DNA of 64,000 nt from Mycoplasmopsis verecunda (GCF_033546915.1 NZ_CP137850.1:744001-808000), one strand, 5' to 3'; shown: positions 47,670 to 61,403, counted from the stretch's first letter. Notes: generated from the letters alone by a model not told the origin. Program-made: numbers and translations.

Positions 47670-47706
47670 ATATACAAAAGCCTAGAATTTAAGTATTCTA
47701 GGCAAA
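47670..47706 (-). terminator. Terminator of the coiled-coil surface gene
   Basis: GCCTAGAAT and ATTCTAGGC form a perfect 9-bp stem, followed on the minus strand by TTTTGTATATT. Confidence 0.75.
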
Positions 47707-47721
47707 TTATTTTTATTTATT

Positions 47722-50700
47722 TTAGGCTTCCTTAGATTCTGTAGCTTTTTCGAATTTGATTGTTAATGTATGTACTTCATTAGTTGAAACTTCTTTATAT
47801 TCAATTGTTAATGTTCTATTTTCATTATCAATTGAACCTTTTCATTTTATTGTGCTACCATCTTTTTTGATTGTAGGAGAAATATTCTTATCTATTTCAA
47901 CATCGTCTCTTAATTTAAAAATTTTATTATTATTTCCAGTTCTACCTGATGAAACACCTATTCAATTACCATTTTTATATAGTTGGAAGAATCCTTTTGA
48001 TAATTTTTTAGCTTTAGCTTTAGCTGTCTCTGATATTTGATCGAATTTTTCAGCTGAATTATCCATACCGCCAGCTTCAAATGGAGAATTAGCTAATTGT
48101 TCTTCTAATGATGGAATAGCTTCAGGTTTAGTATGTTCATCAGTTGTAGTTTTTTCTTCATTACCACCTGATGGGGCTGTTGGTTGTCCAGTATTTGATG
48201 TTGTAATTGGTTGAGATGGTTCTTTATTTTCTGAAGGGTCAGATGATGCTTCTACACTTGGATTATTTGTTGGTTCAGTTACTGGTTGTTTTTCTGTATT
48301 ACCAGGATTGTCCATTCCACCTACAACCGGTTTAGATTCTTCTTTATCTGATGTATCACCTGTTGTTGTAGTTGTTTCGCCTGCTTTCAACTCTTTTTCA
48401 TCTGGAGTAGTTGCAGGTGCTGATGTACCTTGATCAGTTTTTTCAGGTTGAGTAACAACCTCATTATCTGAATTACTGTCTGCTGGTTTTGTATCTGATG
48501 GTTTTGATACAGTTGAACCACCATTAGTTTCAGTTTCTTTAGAATCTGTTGTTGAACTTGTTACTTCTGAATCCTTCTTATTGTTTTCTTCTGGAGTACT
48601 TACTGCTGGTTGAGAAGTGGTTTCGCTTTCTGATTCTTTTCCTTCAGCTGGAGTAGCTGGTTGGTCTGCTGGTTGATCCGCAGAAGGAATTTCTTCAGTA
48701 GGTTTAGATTCTGGAGCAGGAGTAGAAACTGATGGTTTTTCTTCAGAAACTTCTACTTTTTTAGTTCCATATTTTTCTACTGCTTGAGGGATTAAAACTT
48801 TAATTAATCCTGCAATATCATAATTAATCTTAGCTAGAGCGTCTCTAATATCACCTGTTAAATCTTCTAAGAATGGATTGCTAATTGTTCCATCTGGATT
48901 AGTTACTTTAGTTGAATGTACGGAAGAGTTTTCTTCATTAGCATATTTATTTAATAATCATAAATGTTCAGCATTTAGATCTCTAACACCTTCTATATTA
49001 GCTGCATATTTATCAATTAATCTGCTTAGTAATTTTTCAGCAGGATCAACTAAATTAGCTTTCTTAAGTTCTTCTCTTGCTTCTTTAATTAAGTTTTTAC
49101 TAAATTCAAATTCTTTATTAATTTTATTTAATGCAACAACATCATCAAGTTTTTCAAAGTAAGCTTTTAATCTATCAAAAATTTGTGTAATTTCATTTTG
49201 ACTAGGATTACTTAATTTTGAAATTTTGTTTAATGCTTGAGATATTTTTTCTTTTGCTGTTTTTTCATTATATGCTGAATTTTTTGCATATGTATCTTTT
49301 GATTTATTAAATTCTTTAACAATGTCTTGAAGTTCAATGTTTCTTTGAGCCATGTAGTTGTCTAAAGTAACTAATTCATTGTATTTGTTAAATGCATTTA
49401 ATAAAGTAGCTGGATTTAATTCAGCTTTTAATTCTGTTACTTTAGCATCAATAGCTGTAAAGTCAAATCCATTTGTATCTAATCCATTTTCTTTTGCTAA
49501 TGTTTTGAATGCATTGATTTTTACTTCTAAAGGTTTTAATAACTCAGTTGATTTCTTAGCAAAATCTTTAATGATATAATCATGTCTTTTTGTAATTCTA
49601 GTATCTAAATCAGCTAATTTCTTAGCTACTTTAGTAACGTCATCAACGTTTTTAGCATTGATTTCATATTCTGGTGTACTCATTGTAGGTACAACATCTT
49701 TTAATTCATCAATTGCTTTCTTTCAAGTTTGATTATATGATTTATCAATTGGGTAAAGTTTTTCAAATTCAGCAACTTTAGCTTCATCTAAAGTCATTAC
49801 TTTTCCAAATTCTTGATATAAGTTATTAACATTTTCTCATTGTTTAGTAAAATCAGCTTTAGCTTTTGAAGCTTCATTAATTTTAGCTTGAGTTATTCCA
49901 TTAGGGTATTGAGACATCTTATCTAAAATGCTTTGAAGTTTTTCAATACCTTTATTTACAATATCCATAACCATATTTTGTGGTGTGTATTGTGTTCTAT
50001 CTTCTAATGAACCCAATCTTAATGTGGCAACTTTGTCTACTAAACCATCTTGAGCAGCTTTAGCTTGTGCTACATAATTATTAATAATATCATTTAAGAC
50101 TTTTGTTAATTCTTTAGATAATTTAGCATCTTTAATAGCTTTTAAAGCATCTTTTTGCATTTTAGCTAATTGTGCTACTACATCATCATATTTAGCTAAT
50201 ACTTTTTGAGCTTTAAGTTTTTGTTGTCTTTGGTAAGCTCCGGCAACATAGTTTTCAAAGTCTTTTACTTTAGCTTCGAATTCTTTCATTTCCTTAACAT
50301 ATTCACTCAAGTCATATAAGTTTTGTACACCTGGTGTAATGTATGGACTTTCAGGGTTAAGAGCTTTTAGCACTAAAGCTTCTACTACTTTAAATTTATC
50401 TTCAACACCTTGATATTGTTGTTCGTATACTTTTAATACATTATTTAAAATAGCCTTAGTTGATTCATTAAGAACTTTTGGTTCTGGTCTATCTTCAGGA
50501 TTTTCATTTTCTTTTTCTTCAACTTTACCGAAGTTTTCAATAGCTTCTTTTGCTTTAGCTAATAATTCTTTAAATTTAAGATCATCATATGATTTCTTAA
50601 TTACTTCGTATGTTTCTTTTGCATGTGCTTTTTGTTCAACAATACGTTTTGTTTCAGCCTCAATTTTATCTTGCTTGATATATTTATCAATAATAGTTGG

Positions 50701-52038
50701 GAATTGTTTTAACGATTCCGCTAATGTAGCTAATTTTTCTGTTGCTTCAGTAATGTATTTTAAGCTATCTTTAGAAGGTGCTAATGTTGGATTTTGTTCG
50801 CTTAAAGCTTTTGAAACTGAACCTAAAATTTCCGCAATACTGCTTTCAATACTGCTTAATCTGTTACTAAATGAAGTTGGAATTTCATCTGAGACAAATT
50901 GGTTGAGTACAGTTCCATATTTCGAATCAGCAAATTGTGTTTCAGCCACTTTAGTTTTAGCAGCTTCAAGTAATGCTTTAGTTTCAGCTAATGCTGTGTT
51001 GTATGCATTTAGTGTAACTTTAGCATCTTCTTTTTCTAAGAATGCTTGTAAGTAACCTAATTGAGATTTAACCTTATTATTAAATTCATTTAAGAATTCA
51101 GCTGAGTTAAATCCTTCTTTTGAAGCCACTGTATATTTGTCTTTTTGTAAAGCTTCTAATTGAGTATATTGTTCTTCAAATTGAGCTATTCTTTCAGCAT
51201 TAGGATATTTAGCTTTAGCTTGCTCGATTTGTTCTTTTAATTCTTTTAGTGATTCAGAATTTATTTTATTGTATTTGTTTGCAACTGATTCTTTAAATTT
51301 ATTTACTGTGTTTATATTTGCTTCTAGTAATAATTGTTGTAATTTAGAAACTTCATCTTTAACTTTAGAAGAGTCTAAACGAGAAATGGTTTTATTTTCT
51401 TTACCTTGTGTTATTAATGTGCTATTAGTTGAAGCATCTTGTTTAAATTGATTTAATCTATCTAATTCCTTTTGTAATTCTTTTTCAATTTGTGATTTTA
51501 CAGCTAAAAATTCACTTAAATCAAGTGATAGTTTTTGATCTTCTTTAACATTGTTTGCTTCAGTAATTAATGGTTCATATCCTGTTTTTGCTTCTTTGAT
51601 TAAAGCTTCTAATTGAGCTAGTAATCTATCTACTTCATTAATGTTTTGTAATGTAGGTAAGTTGTTTACTGATACAGATAATTTATCAAGCAAATCTTGT
51701 GCTTTAGATTTAATTTCAGCATATTTATCTTTAGCAAGTAACTTTCCTTCTTTATCGTAAACAGTATTTTGTTCTTTTAATGAAGCAGCAGAGTTTGTAA
51801 CACTTGGATTTTTCATTCATTCTAACTCATATCCAAGTTTTGCATTATTAATTTTAGCAATAGCATCATCAATTTGTTTTAATAAAGCATCATTTTGAGC
51901 CACTAATGCTTTATTAGCATCTCTAGCAGCTTGATTTTTCTTAGCATTTGAGATAAGAACAGATGGTACAGCAACAGCAGCTGCTCCGATGGCTAAACCA
52001 CCTGTTACAACTAAAATAAATTTTCCGACTTTTGACAT
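47722..52038 (-). CDS. Giant coiled-coil surface protein, unknown
   Basis: 1438 aa. The N-terminal hydrophobic helix (about 7-30, FILVVTGGLAIGAAAVAVPSV) is a signal-anchor or signal peptide without a lipobox. Residues 40-1070 are Lys/Glu/Ala-rich helices, likely coiled coils. A Pro/Glu/Ser/Thr-rich region of about 230 residues follows, and then a small C-terminal beta-rich domain (WIGVSSGRTGNNNKIF ... TLTIEYKEVS). The motif GGMDN occurs twice in the linker region. No C-terminal anchor is seen. Probably a surface-exposed stalk; an adhesin role is only inferred. AAAGGAAT precedes the ATG. Confidence 0.85.
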
Positions 52039-52390
52039 ATTAATTCCTTTGTTTATTGTTTACTATCTTGACTAAAAACTAGTATTAGCTATTTTCTAGA
52101 GTCTAAAAATGTTATTTTTAGATAGATAGATTTATTTTATAACTAAATTTTATACTTTTTTTTTTACTTTTTAAGATATTGCTAAATTATTAGCAATTAT
52201 ATTTAGCTCTATATTCTAGGTATAAATGAACCATTATAAATAGATATATTCTAACAAACCTTGAAAACTATAACCATTTTATTAATATTTTTATCTCTTT
52301 TACATAAGCTTTAATATTCATTTATTGAATTTTTAGTCATATATCAAACTAAAATTAAATAAAATGACTACCAAATGGTAGTCAAAATTA
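52039..52390. other. Intergenic region of about 350 bp upstream of the coiled-coil gene
   Basis: Holds a 9-bp hairpin TCTAAAAAT-GTT-ATTTTTAGA at 52102-52122 (in the leader of the minus-strand coiled-coil gene), the motif shared with 3724-3746 at 52204-52226, and the terminator of the downstream membrane gene. No coding frame is seen. Confidence 0.65.
52352..52390 (-). terminator. Terminator of the YitT-like gene
   Basis: TGACTACC-ATTT-GGTAGTCA on the minus strand followed by TTTTATTTAATTTT. Confidence 0.8.
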
Positions 52391-54010
52391 TTAGAATTTG
52401 TCTTCAGGAAGATAAATATTTCCATCAATACTTTTAATGTCTGAAATTGAGATAAATGCATCTTCATCACAACTACGAACATCTTTAATAATACGAAGCA
52501 CATGTCTAAATAATGCAATAGATGTTATTACTTGTACATCTTGACCTCTATATCCACCTTTAGCTGGGAAAATAGTCATTCCAGTAATAATCTTATTATC
52601 ATTATTAATCATATTTCTAATTTTTTCAGCATTTTGTGTAAATATTTGAACACGTACAAGTTTAAATTTAGGATATAACTTATCAAGCATCATAATGTAC
52701 ACAACGTTAACAAGTATTGTTGCTATAAAGTTAGGAGATAAGTAAAGTTCAAATGATCATGCTTTAGTAAATAATTGTTGTGCAGTGGCAAAGTCTTTAC
52801 TTAAAGATACATTATTTGCAAAATCAAGATAGCGATAAATTACCGGATCAGTATTAGGTACGGCTTCAGGTTTAGGTAAAAATGTAAATGCGTTATGTCA
52901 ATCTATATTTTTAAATCCAACGAATTCAGAAATTTTAATACCCTTTGCCTCATATATTTTGTTAGCTAAATTTTTAACTTTATCAACAACATCATCAGCA
53001 GTTAAATTAGCAGTGTGTTGTATATCGTTTAAGCCTGCATCTCATGATTTTTGGGCCGCTTCCATATTTACTTTAGCATCTTGAAGAAGTAATGAACCTG
53101 GTAATCATGAACCGATCGCAACTGCAATAAAGACAATTATGATATTCATATAACCAGAAATTGCACCAAATGATTTTTGTTTTGCGTTTGCATATCATTC
53201 ACCAATAACACCAGTAACCCCTGCTGTACCACCAATAATTTGGATAATAGCAAATATGTAAGCAAGCATATATCCATAAACAATTGAATATAACATTAAA
53301 GCGATGGTATTTCCAGCATCAGCTCCTGTTCATTGTAATGGAATAATGTTACTTAATGGTTTCTTATAATCAGATAAGAAACTTTGCACATTTGTATTAG
53401 AGTAATTTCCAATGATATAAATATTATTAGCACCAGGAATAAGTCCGATTCCAAATGACACTAATGATGAAACTGCTAAAAATAAAATAGTTATATTTGT
53501 AAATACTTTACCAACTCTTCTGTAACCGAAGACAAATATAGGAATACTTAAGATAATATAAGCAATTCAGAAGATAAATTGGTCGATCAAGTTTCTAACT
53601 TCTGCCGAAACTTGTTTCTGTGTTAGATTAACAACAATGATTTTTGCAGCGGATTGTCCAAAAGCTGCTAAACCAAAGTTATAAATACCAACGTTTTTAA
53701 CAAAGAAAACACTGATAACACCAAAAATAAGCGCTGTTACTATAGTTATTGTTACTATTTTTCACATTGGCATTTGTGAATAAAAACGATTTAGTTTTAA
53801 CCCAAAATTAGACATTCTAGTTCTTTTATACAGAGTATTACGTTTTCTAATATGAACTCTATTACTTTGATCAACTGATTGAATTAGTTGATCTTTACCG
53901 CTTTCATCATATGATTCAATTAATTTAACTATATTTAATTGCTCATCAGCTTGTGGTTCAGCATCTTTTTTTCTTGAAAATATTTGTTTGATTTTTTCAA
54001 AGTATTTCAT
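52391..54010 (-). CDS. YitT/DUF2179-family multi-pass membrane protein
   Basis: 539 aa. A basic N-terminal cytoplasmic domain (MKYFEKIKQIFSRKKD) precedes six or more hydrophobic segments (e.g. KIVTITIVTALIFGVISVFF, FIFWIAYIILSIPIFVFGYR and IIIVFIAVAIGSWLPGSLLL). The C-terminal about 100 residues (VQIFTQNAEKIRNMI ... TIFPAKGGYRGQDVQVI ... DAFISISDI) match DUF2179. Between them is an inserted extracytoplasmic helical region of about 110 residues. Strong AAAGGAGG ribosome site. Transport substrate unknown. Confidence 0.88.
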
Positions 54011-54030
54011 TGTTCCCTCCTTTCAGAATA

Positions 54031-54067
54031 ATAAAAAAATAAAAAACAGTATTAGCAAGAGCTAATA
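54031..54067 (-). terminator. Terminator hairpin upstream of the YitT-like gene
   Basis: TATTAGC-TCTT-GCTAATA followed by CTGTTTTTTATTTTTTT on the minus strand. It can end the tRNA-Lys transcript or act in the leader of the YitT-like gene. Confidence 0.6.
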
Positions 54068-54068
54068 A

Positions 54069-54251
54069 TCTATTTTTATTTTACTACTTTTTAAAAGATG
54101 TTTTATTTTTAATTTTCATCCTAAATATTTTAATGATAAGGATATATTTAATACTTCAATATTAAGTGATTTTACATCACAAGAAAGGCGAGAACAAATA
54201 TTTAAAAATTGAAAAGAGCAAGATAATAATATTAAGTTAAATAATGAATAA
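54069..54251 (+). pseudogene. Possible 3' remnant of a gene
   Basis: An open frame without a start codon ends in FNFHPKYFNDKDIFNTS ... FTSQERREQIFKNW and TAA, with a good terminator 3 nt later. The composition and TGA-Trp look coding. It reads like the last 50-60 codons of a lost gene; family unknown. Confidence 0.4.
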
Positions 54252-54254
54252 TGA

Positions 54255-54277
54255 GTGCAAATTTGTTGCACTTTTTT
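54255..54277 (+). terminator. Terminator after the gene remnant
   Basis: GTGCAA-ATTTG-TTGCAC followed by TTTTTT. Confidence 0.75.
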
Positions 54278-54332
54278 CAATAAAAAAATCGCTACATCTA
54301 GTAACGATTCATAAAAGGCCATATAAATGAAA

Positions 54333-54408
54333 TGGTACATCGTACAGGGTTCGAACCTGCGACCCGCTGGTTAAGAGCCAGCTGCTCTACCGACTGAGCT
54401 AACGATGC
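54333..54408 (-). tRNA. tRNA-Lys (CTT anticodon)
   Basis: 76 nt ending in encoded CCA. Anticodon stem GCTGG/CCAGC with loop CTCTTAA gives anticodon CTT. D arm TAGCTCAGTCGGTAGAGC and T arm CAGGTTCGAACCCTG (with loop) are canonical. Acceptor GCATCGT pairs with ACGATGT with one G-U. Confidence 0.93.
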
Positions 54409-54504
54409 AGTATTATTATAAAACTTTTTGATTTATGTATATATATTATTTTGTTTTTTTCTCTATGTGCAATTTGATAAAATTTAACTATATTTAGTTA
54501 GATA

Positions 54505-54528
54505 GTTTAAAAATTAATTTTTAAACTT
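54505..54528. promoter_or_regulatory. Perfect 24-bp palindrome upstream of gltX
   Basis: AGTTTAAAAATT followed by its exact complement. It ends 20 bp before a TATAAT at 54549-54554, so it overlaps the -35 position. It could be an operator or hairpin; the sequence alone does not tell. Confidence 0.55.
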
Positions 54529-54576
54529 ATCGCACTTTAATTAAGTTTTATAATTTAATAACTTAAAGGAGTTATT

Positions 54577-55987
<1,411 letters not shown>

Positions 55988-55998
<11 letters not shown>

Positions 55999-56422
55999 TT
56001 TTAAATCAATAATTACACCAGTTCATTTCGAAGAAGATGTTGAAGTCTTAGATGTGGACGCAATCCAAGAAATTCAATTTGATGCCCCACTAACAAAAAG
56101 ATGAAATGAAGAAGAACAAGCTCTTGAATTAGTATTTAAAGAGCCAAAATACAACGATACTAATCGTATTGATATTTATGAAAATGAAGCTTGGGTATAC
56201 ACGAAAGAAACAACAGTTCAAATTAAAAAAGAAGACTTCGGTATTGCTAATGTATCATTTTTAAATCCACAATCTAAACAAATTGTTGAAATTAACATGC
56301 GTACATTTTGCAAAGCAATGGTTAAAGAAGAAAATTCATATAAATTTAATTATTTTATTTGTTCAGAAACTGATGATAAACCAATTAGTTATCTAGAACT
56401 AAATCTTAAAATATCAGAGTAA
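55988..56422 (+). CDS. Small conserved-looking protein after gltX, unknown
   Basis: 144 aa, starting MKINFKSIITPVHFEEDVEV, overlapping the gltX end by 11 nt. The pattern of alternating polar/hydrophobic residues (IDIYENEAWVYTKETTVQIKK) suggests a beta-rich, perhaps lipocalin-like (DUF1934-like) domain; the family match is uncertain. No signal peptide. Followed by a terminator. Confidence 0.72.
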
Positions 56423-56427
56423 AATTC

Positions 56428-56452
56428 AGCGGCTATTTTAGCTGCTTTTTTA
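56428..56452 (+). terminator. Terminator of the gltX operon
   Basis: AGCGGCTA-TTT-TAGCTGCT (one G-U pair) followed by TTTTTT. Confidence 0.85.
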
Positions 56453-56510
56453 CTATTAATTATAAAGCTACATTTATTAGTGTATGATAAGGTAAACTTA
56501 AGGGGCACTT

Positions 56511-58046
56511 ATGAAAGCAATAAATACAATGATAAACATTGCATCATGTTTATCAGCTGCACAACCCTCTATACCAATAGATAATGTGCCATCATTCCAA
56601 ATTAGAGAGATTGACTGAAATAAAGTTAGACCAATACATGCTATAACTGATTTAGATAGAATTAAATCTACTACAATTATAGAAGACTTAAAAAATACAG
56701 GACGATGAGATTATATTGAGGCATATGATTGATGTAATCAACATTTGCTTCAATACGAAAATAAACATAAAATAATAGAAGAATTTATCTCAAAGTATAA
56801 TTTATGATTTACTAACGACAAAAGAAAACATGACTTTATATATTATTCAATTTATATTTTTCTTGAAAACCCTAAATCAGAATATAGTAAAAATTCATTT
56901 TGAATTTCAGAGTTATTAGATGAAAAACTAACATATATTTATATCAATCGTTTTATAAATCTAGAATGGAATAAATGAATTAATGCTCATTTGATTTCAC
57001 CTTATATACTTCAAGTATATGATTTGTGAATAACAGACTACATAACATCAAATTTAGTTAAAATGAAGGAAACATACAAAGTTGTTAAAAAATATTATAA
57101 AGATAAAAAGAATCTAATGTATATAGATGAATATGACAAAAACAATGTTTATTTAGCAAATGTTGCTAAATGACACTGTGAGCAAAATAAAATCCAAATT
57201 CAAGAAGCAAAAGAAGACTTTGTTTATGATGTTAAAAATAAAATACAAAATTATATAAAGTCATATACTGATATAAGAGATTTTTTAACTGATTTTGATA
57301 ATAAATTATATTCAATAGAAGCCGGAAAAATTACTACTAATGTTATTTCTTGACTATGTTCAATCGGTTGGATAATTGCGGATGTCGCTTCATACGGAGC
57401 ATTATCTGTTCAGATGTCAATGTCAATAGCAGATTCTATAAATGGTACAACAACATTAGTAGAAATTAAAAATATTAGAAATGAATTACAAGACAATATT
57501 AAAATTCTAAAAGATTTTTCGTCAGAATTACATGATATCAAGGAACTATTAAATATTCGTAATGTACACGATTTTTACTCCAAAGTTGCATCATATCCTA
57601 ACATAAAGGATATTGTTAATTTATATCCTATAGATGTATTAGAAAAAATAGAATTAAGTGCTGATGTTGTCGACTTCTTTACCCATATAAAAGAAAAGAT
57701 AGTAAATAAACTAGCTAGCATATCATTAAAATTAGCTAAGAAACTAGCAATCGGTAATGGTAGAGAAACACAATCAATAATTGCTGCTGAAAATAAACTT
57801 GGAAAAGGCGTTCTAGCAGGTAAGGAACTGTTTAGTATAAAGAATTTATTAGCAAAAAATATTAAAAATACATTCATGAATTCAGTGCTTGAAATTAGTA
57901 AAATTCTTAATATAACTAAAAGAATGTCTATGGTTACAAATATCGCAAATCTAGGTTCAGGAATTATTTCATTAGTTGATATACCGCTTGATATTGTATT
58001 CAATCGTTTAATGGAGAGATATAATAATGAAATCATGGAATATTAA
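56511..58046 (+). CDS. Unknown protein of a two-gene membrane cassette, 511 aa
   Basis: Starts MKAINTMINIASCLSAAQPS after AAGGGGCACTT. The N-terminal 280 residues are helical, Trp/Tyr/Asp-rich and without known motifs. A hydrophobic stretch at about 280-305 (VISWLCSIGWIIADVASYGAL) and another near 485-500 (IANLGSGIISLVDIPLDIVF) flank a charged helical domain. No Cys lipobox fits. It overlaps the membrane-protein gene by 20 nt. The layout (helical protein with hydrophobic hairpin, then membrane protein) recalls the 9175-11000 genes. Function unknown. Confidence 0.78.
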
Positions 58047-58854
58047 ATTTTATTGAATACCTTATTATTCATTATTTGCATCAGGATTCTTTTTAGTTTC
58101 ATTATGTGTAACTTATTATGTAAATAAATATTATCATTCCTCATTAAGTAATACATTATTTTATTTATTTTTAGTACTTGTTGTATTACCATTAATAATA
58201 TTTATTATAAATTGATTAGCCAATTATAAAGATATATTCAAGATAGATAATATCGAATATAAATTCAATAATAGAGAATCAATGCTAATGCATCCCTTTT
58301 ATCGTCCATTGAGATATATTGTAAATTTATATCTTTTAATGGGTTCGCTTAATCCGGTGCAAAATTGCTTTGAAGTCGAAGAATATGATTTAACTCGATG
58401 AAATAATGTATCTGAACAACAACTAAATGATTATTTAGATTATAAAGATTTTAAAAATTGTAAAAAACTGACATGCTTCGCATACATGATTGCTTTTCCT
58501 TCAGGAATAGGTATGAGCATACTATTTTCACTAATGATACCGGTGTGAGTATTTAATTTTGAAAAAACTACAGGTCCTTGAGTATTTTTACCTGTAGCAT
58601 TAGTTTGTTTTATATCTCTAATTTATACTTTATCTTTATACTTTTATATGTCTTCTTTAATGTATGAAATAACTCTTAATAGAATTCCTGATGTTGACCA
58701 TAATACGAAATTAGCTTATTTTGAGTCAGCATATTGATGAAATCAAAGCCTTAATGTATACAATCGAACTGTTAAAAAGCAAGAGTTTATTGATTTCATT
58801 ATTATTCGTAATCGAAAGATTAGATTGCAAAATCATATTATTACTGATAAATAA
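58027..58854 (+). CDS. Membrane protein of the two-gene cassette
   Basis: 275 aa with two pairs of hydrophobic segments: about 12-30 and 45-62 (LFYLFLVLVVLPLIIFIINW), then about 155-180 (FAYMIAFPSGIGMSILFSLM) and 190-215 (VFLPVALVCFISLIYTLSLY). The middle and C-terminal loops are charged. Translation is coupled to the 511-aa gene. A terminator follows directly. No family recognised. Confidence 0.78.
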
Positions 58855-58860
58855 TCACTA

Positions 58861-58890
58861 ACAAATACTACTAGGTATTTGTTTTTTTAT
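58861..58890 (+). terminator. Terminator of the two-gene cassette
   Basis: ACAAATAC-TACTAG-GTATTTGT followed by TTTTTT. Confidence 0.85.
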
Positions 58891-59079
58891 CTCATACATA
58901 AATACATCAAAATGGAATTTTTTCATAATTTCATGCAATTAATTAGTTTATCTTGCAAAATGTGAAAAAAATGGAATTAGTTCCACAAAAATCATGATTT
59001 TTATTCATATTAGCTGTAATAATTGTAATATTAAATAGGTATAAATACCTTTATCACACACTATTTAAATTGGAGATTT

Positions 59080-61329
59080 ATGAAAACTAGAACAAAATGA
59101 ATATTAAGTTTTATGCCTTTAGGGGCCGCTGTGATTACAATGCCTATGATTGCGGCTTCATGTTCTAACCCTGAAGCAGAAAAGAAAATAACTGAACTAC
59201 AAAAACAAAAAGCTGATCTTGAAGCAAAAATTGCTACACTAGAATCTGATAAAACAAGTTCACAAGCTGAATTAGACAAAGTAAAACAAGATAAAGCTAA
59301 AGTTGATTCTAAATTAGATGCAATTGTTTTGGCAACTAGAAAAGAATATAAAGATGTTTACACAAAATATGATACAAAGCTTAAAGAATTAGCTGTTGAA
59401 CTTAAAAAAGCTAAATCAGAAAAAGATGCAACGAAAAAAGAAGAAGCAATAAATGCAGTTAAAGTTAAGGTTCAAAATGAACTTAAACCTTTAATGCATA
59501 AACAAAATGCATTATTTGCTTTATTAAGAAAAACAGAAAAAGAAGCTAATTCAAAAATCAGAACAATTCGGATTTATCATTCTAACGATGAACACGGTAG
59601 AATTGAATTTGATGACGGAAAATACAACCTATACTCAGGTATGTTAAGAACTGGTACATATTTATCAGATAAAACATATGACTTGTTATTATCAGCTGGT
59701 GATATGATTCAAGGTTTACCATTATCTGATACAGATAAAGGAGCAACTATTGCTAAAATGGCAAAAAATATTGGATATCAAGCTGTTGCTGTAGGTAACC
59801 ATGAATTTGACTATGGACTAAAACACGTTCTTGATTTAAACAAAGAGCTAAATAAAGATGCAGAAACTATGCCATTTTTATCAGCAAATATTTACTACAA
59901 AGAATTAACTCCTGAAGAACAAGCTCAAATTAAACCTGAAGAATTAGAATATGATGCTTCCAAAGTTGGACAACGTGCATTTAAACCTTATATTATTAAA
60001 ACATTAGAAAGCGGAATGAAAGTTGCTATCTTTGGATTAACAACACCAGATACAGCTTATACTTCACACCCAAGAAACTCTAAATTGGTTAAATTTACTG
60101 AGCCACTTGAAGAAACTAAAAAACTAGTTGCTGAAATTAGAGAACAACATCCAGATATTAATTTCATTATAGCAATTACTCACTTAGGAACAGGACGTTC
60201 AAATGCTGCTTGAACATCAGAATACCTTGCTCAAAATGCTAAAAATGAACTTGATTTAATTATTGATGGACACTCACATACATTAGTAAAAATTCACAAT
60301 AGTGAAGATCCTAACATTTATGTAACACAAACTGAAGCTTATACTAAATATCTTGGAGATATCGAAATTGAATTTGATACAACAACAGGTAAAATAGTTG
60401 GTCAAAGACAAACACTCAGAGATATTTACCAAATCGAAGCTGCTACATTGCTAGAAACAGTTGATCCACAATCACCAAATGAAGTATTATTAAAGAAATT
60501 AAAAGAAATTTATTCAGCTGAAAATGATAAATTAGCATTTAACTCACCCGTTTCATTTGACCACATTTCATCAGTAAATATTGATGGAACACCATATTGA
60601 AAAGGTAGAGTACAAGCTACTGGATTAGGAGCTTTATTTGCAAACGCTGGAGTATGAAACTTCTTACAAACTAAAGCTTGAAAAACCATTGCTGGTTCTG
60701 AAGCAGGTACAATTGATAATACATTTGGATTAATGAATGGTGGAGGACTTAGAGCTAATCTAGCTGCAGGTGATGTTAAATATGGTGACATTAGAGCTAT
60801 TTCACCATTTGGAAATAGACCTGTAACAGTTAAAGTTAAAGGTTCTGATGCTTTAGCTGCTATTAAATATGGTATTTCTAAAGCTCGTTCAGGTGGATTC
60901 GCACAACTTTCAACTAATGTTTCATATGAAACTAATATTACTAAGAAATTAAATAGTAAGACCGAAAAAGAAGAATACATGTGAGAAGCTAAGGAAGGTT
61001 CAATTAAAATTAATGGTAAAGCAATTGATCCTAACAAATACTACTACATTTCAACAAATGACTACTTAGCCGCAGGTGGAGATGGTTACACAATGCTAAA
61101 CTATACAGATAAACCACAAGAAGTAACTCAAATGCGTGAAGGACAAAGTTTAATTACTGAAGCTATCGCTTATGTAAATTATGTCCAAAAACAAGATGCT
61201 GTTTTAGATAAAAACAAGTTTGAATTAAAACTTGAAGAGTATGCAAAACCAGAAACTATTGCTCACCAAGTAGTAGTTATTCCTGCTGATGCCGGTAATA
61301 AAGAAGTACCAACTGCTGAAACTAAATAA
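59080..61329 (+). CDS. 5'-nucleotidase (UshA-like) lipoprotein
   Basis: 749 aa. A lipoprotein signal ends at Cys28 (MPMIAASC). Residues 30-90 form a Lys/Glu-rich coiled-coil stalk. The metallophosphoesterase domain follows (HSNDEHGRIE, LSAGDMIQG, VGNHEFDYG, IAITHLG and IDGHSHT). The C-terminal nucleotidase domain has MNGGGLRAN, ISPFGNRPVTV and STNDYLAAGGDGY. The enzyme dephosphorylates extracellular nucleotides, which fits with the nuclease lipoprotein in a scavenging route. TGGAG precedes the ATG. Confidence 0.93.
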
Positions 61330-61340
61330 CAATTATTAAA

Positions 61341-61366
61341 TGGAGGTTTATGCCTTCATTTTTTGA
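61341..61366 (+). terminator. Terminator of the nucleotidase gene
   Basis: TGGAGG-TTTATG-CCTTCA (one G-U) followed by TTTTTT. Confidence 0.75.
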
Positions 61367-61403
61367 TCAAAAAATCGCCAAGATTAACTTGACAATTTTA
61401 AAA

